DNA of 6,485 bases. Origin: Lachnospiraceae bacterium (lineage in GTDB: Bacteria; Bacillota_A; Clostridia; Lachnospirales; Lachnospiraceae). The notes beneath the pieces were generated by a model that did not search any database, was not told where the DNA came from, and saw only the letters and a program-made list of their open reading frames with translations. Positions 6,291-6,485 of the stretch are shown piece by piece. The first letter of the stretch is position 1. Every line of letters begins with the position of its first letter. The stretch spans positions 1 through 6,485 of the forward strand of contig JAFYAD010000003.1 in assembly GCA_017540915.1 (NCBI GenBank). The letters are read 5' to 3'. Made by a program: the position numbers and the translations under genes.

Positions 6291-6485
6291 TGCGAAAGAA
6301 CAGCATAAAGAACACCAGGATAAACGAGATGGTGAGAGAGGAACTTGCCAATATCATCAGAGGCGGGCTCAAGGATCCCAGAGTTAATTCCATGACTACA
6401 GTTACCGCTGTGGAGGTGGCACCTGATCTTAAGACGGCAAAGGCATATATTTCCGTATTGGGAGACGAAAAGGCTCTGTCGGACA
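6290..6485 (+). CDS. rbfA: Ribosome-binding factor RbfA, N-terminal part (cut by window edge)
   Basis: The frame opens with ATG at 6290, overlapping the infB TAA by one base (TAATG), with GGAGG at 6275-6279 placed 10 nt upstream inside infB. Sixty-five codons are visible before the edge. [23 protein letters not shown] (1-23) and LKDPRV (27-32) are typical of RbfA: an N-terminal helix followed by the DPR turn, and then the V-T-x-V-E-V-x-x-D-L-K-x-A-K-x-Y-I-S-V strand segment of its single KH-type fold. RbfA binds the 30S subunit near helix 1 of 16S rRNA and acts late in its maturation, so it complements RimP at the other end of the operon. In Bacillus a small gene, ylxP, lies between infB and rbfA; it is missing here. 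Confidence 0.95.
   Translation, partial: MRKNSIKNTRINEMVREELANIIRGGLKDPRVNSMTTVTAVEVAPDLKTAKAYISVLGDEKALSD

Overview
The window is a chromosomal stretch carrying the conserved transcription-translation operon rimP-nusA-rnpM(ylxR)-ylxQ-infB-rbfA of a low/moderate-GC Gram-positive bacterium. The gene order including ylxR and ylxQ between nusA and infB, the strong AGGAGG-type ribosome binding sites, a tRNA gene without encoded CCA, and the style of the MarR protein (start resembling M-x-x-R-F-E-T-F-T) suggest a clostridial organism, most likely Lachnospiraceae. That assignment is inference from gene content and protein style, not from a database search.

Layout, left to right, all on the + strand. 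Positions 1-75 are the last 24 codons of a cysteine synthase (cysK). A short gap (76-190) holds a weak possible terminator. A MarR-family regulator follows (about 191-640). Positions 641-768 hold no gene but contain a very good promoter: an A/T-tract UP-like element, TTGACA, a 17-nt spacer and TATCAT. This promoter fires almost exactly at the 5' end of a tRNA-Glu(CUC) gene (769-840). After the tRNA comes a 14-bp terminator hairpin (861-895) that ends only 18 nt before the rimP start codon. The rest is tightly packed: rimP (914-1378), a 58-nt gap, nusA (1437-2852), rnpM starting within a few bases of the nusA stop, ylxQ overlapping rnpM by 4 nt, infB overlapping ylxQ by 1 nt, and rbfA overlapping infB by 1 nt and cut by the window edge at 6485.

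The genes work together in RNA and ribosome biology. RimP and RbfA are 30S maturation factors, NusA controls pausing, termination and antitermination, RnpM is an RNA-binding protein linked to RNase P, YlxQ is an L7Ae-like RNA-binding protein, and IF2 brings initiator tRNA to the ribosome. The only strong promoter seen lies before the tRNA, so the operon is probably expressed by read-through of the 861-895 terminator. Because NusA itself acts on termination, this would give a simple feedback loop.

The most unusual feature is in NusA. Beyond the normal NTD-S1-KH1-KH2 core, the protein ends in a short acidic linker and eight tandem 11-residue repeats of the type GYYDEDGxFHx (residues 381-468), very rich in acidic and aromatic residues. 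This tail is absent from the Bacillus-type protein of about 370 residues and I know of no assigned function for it.
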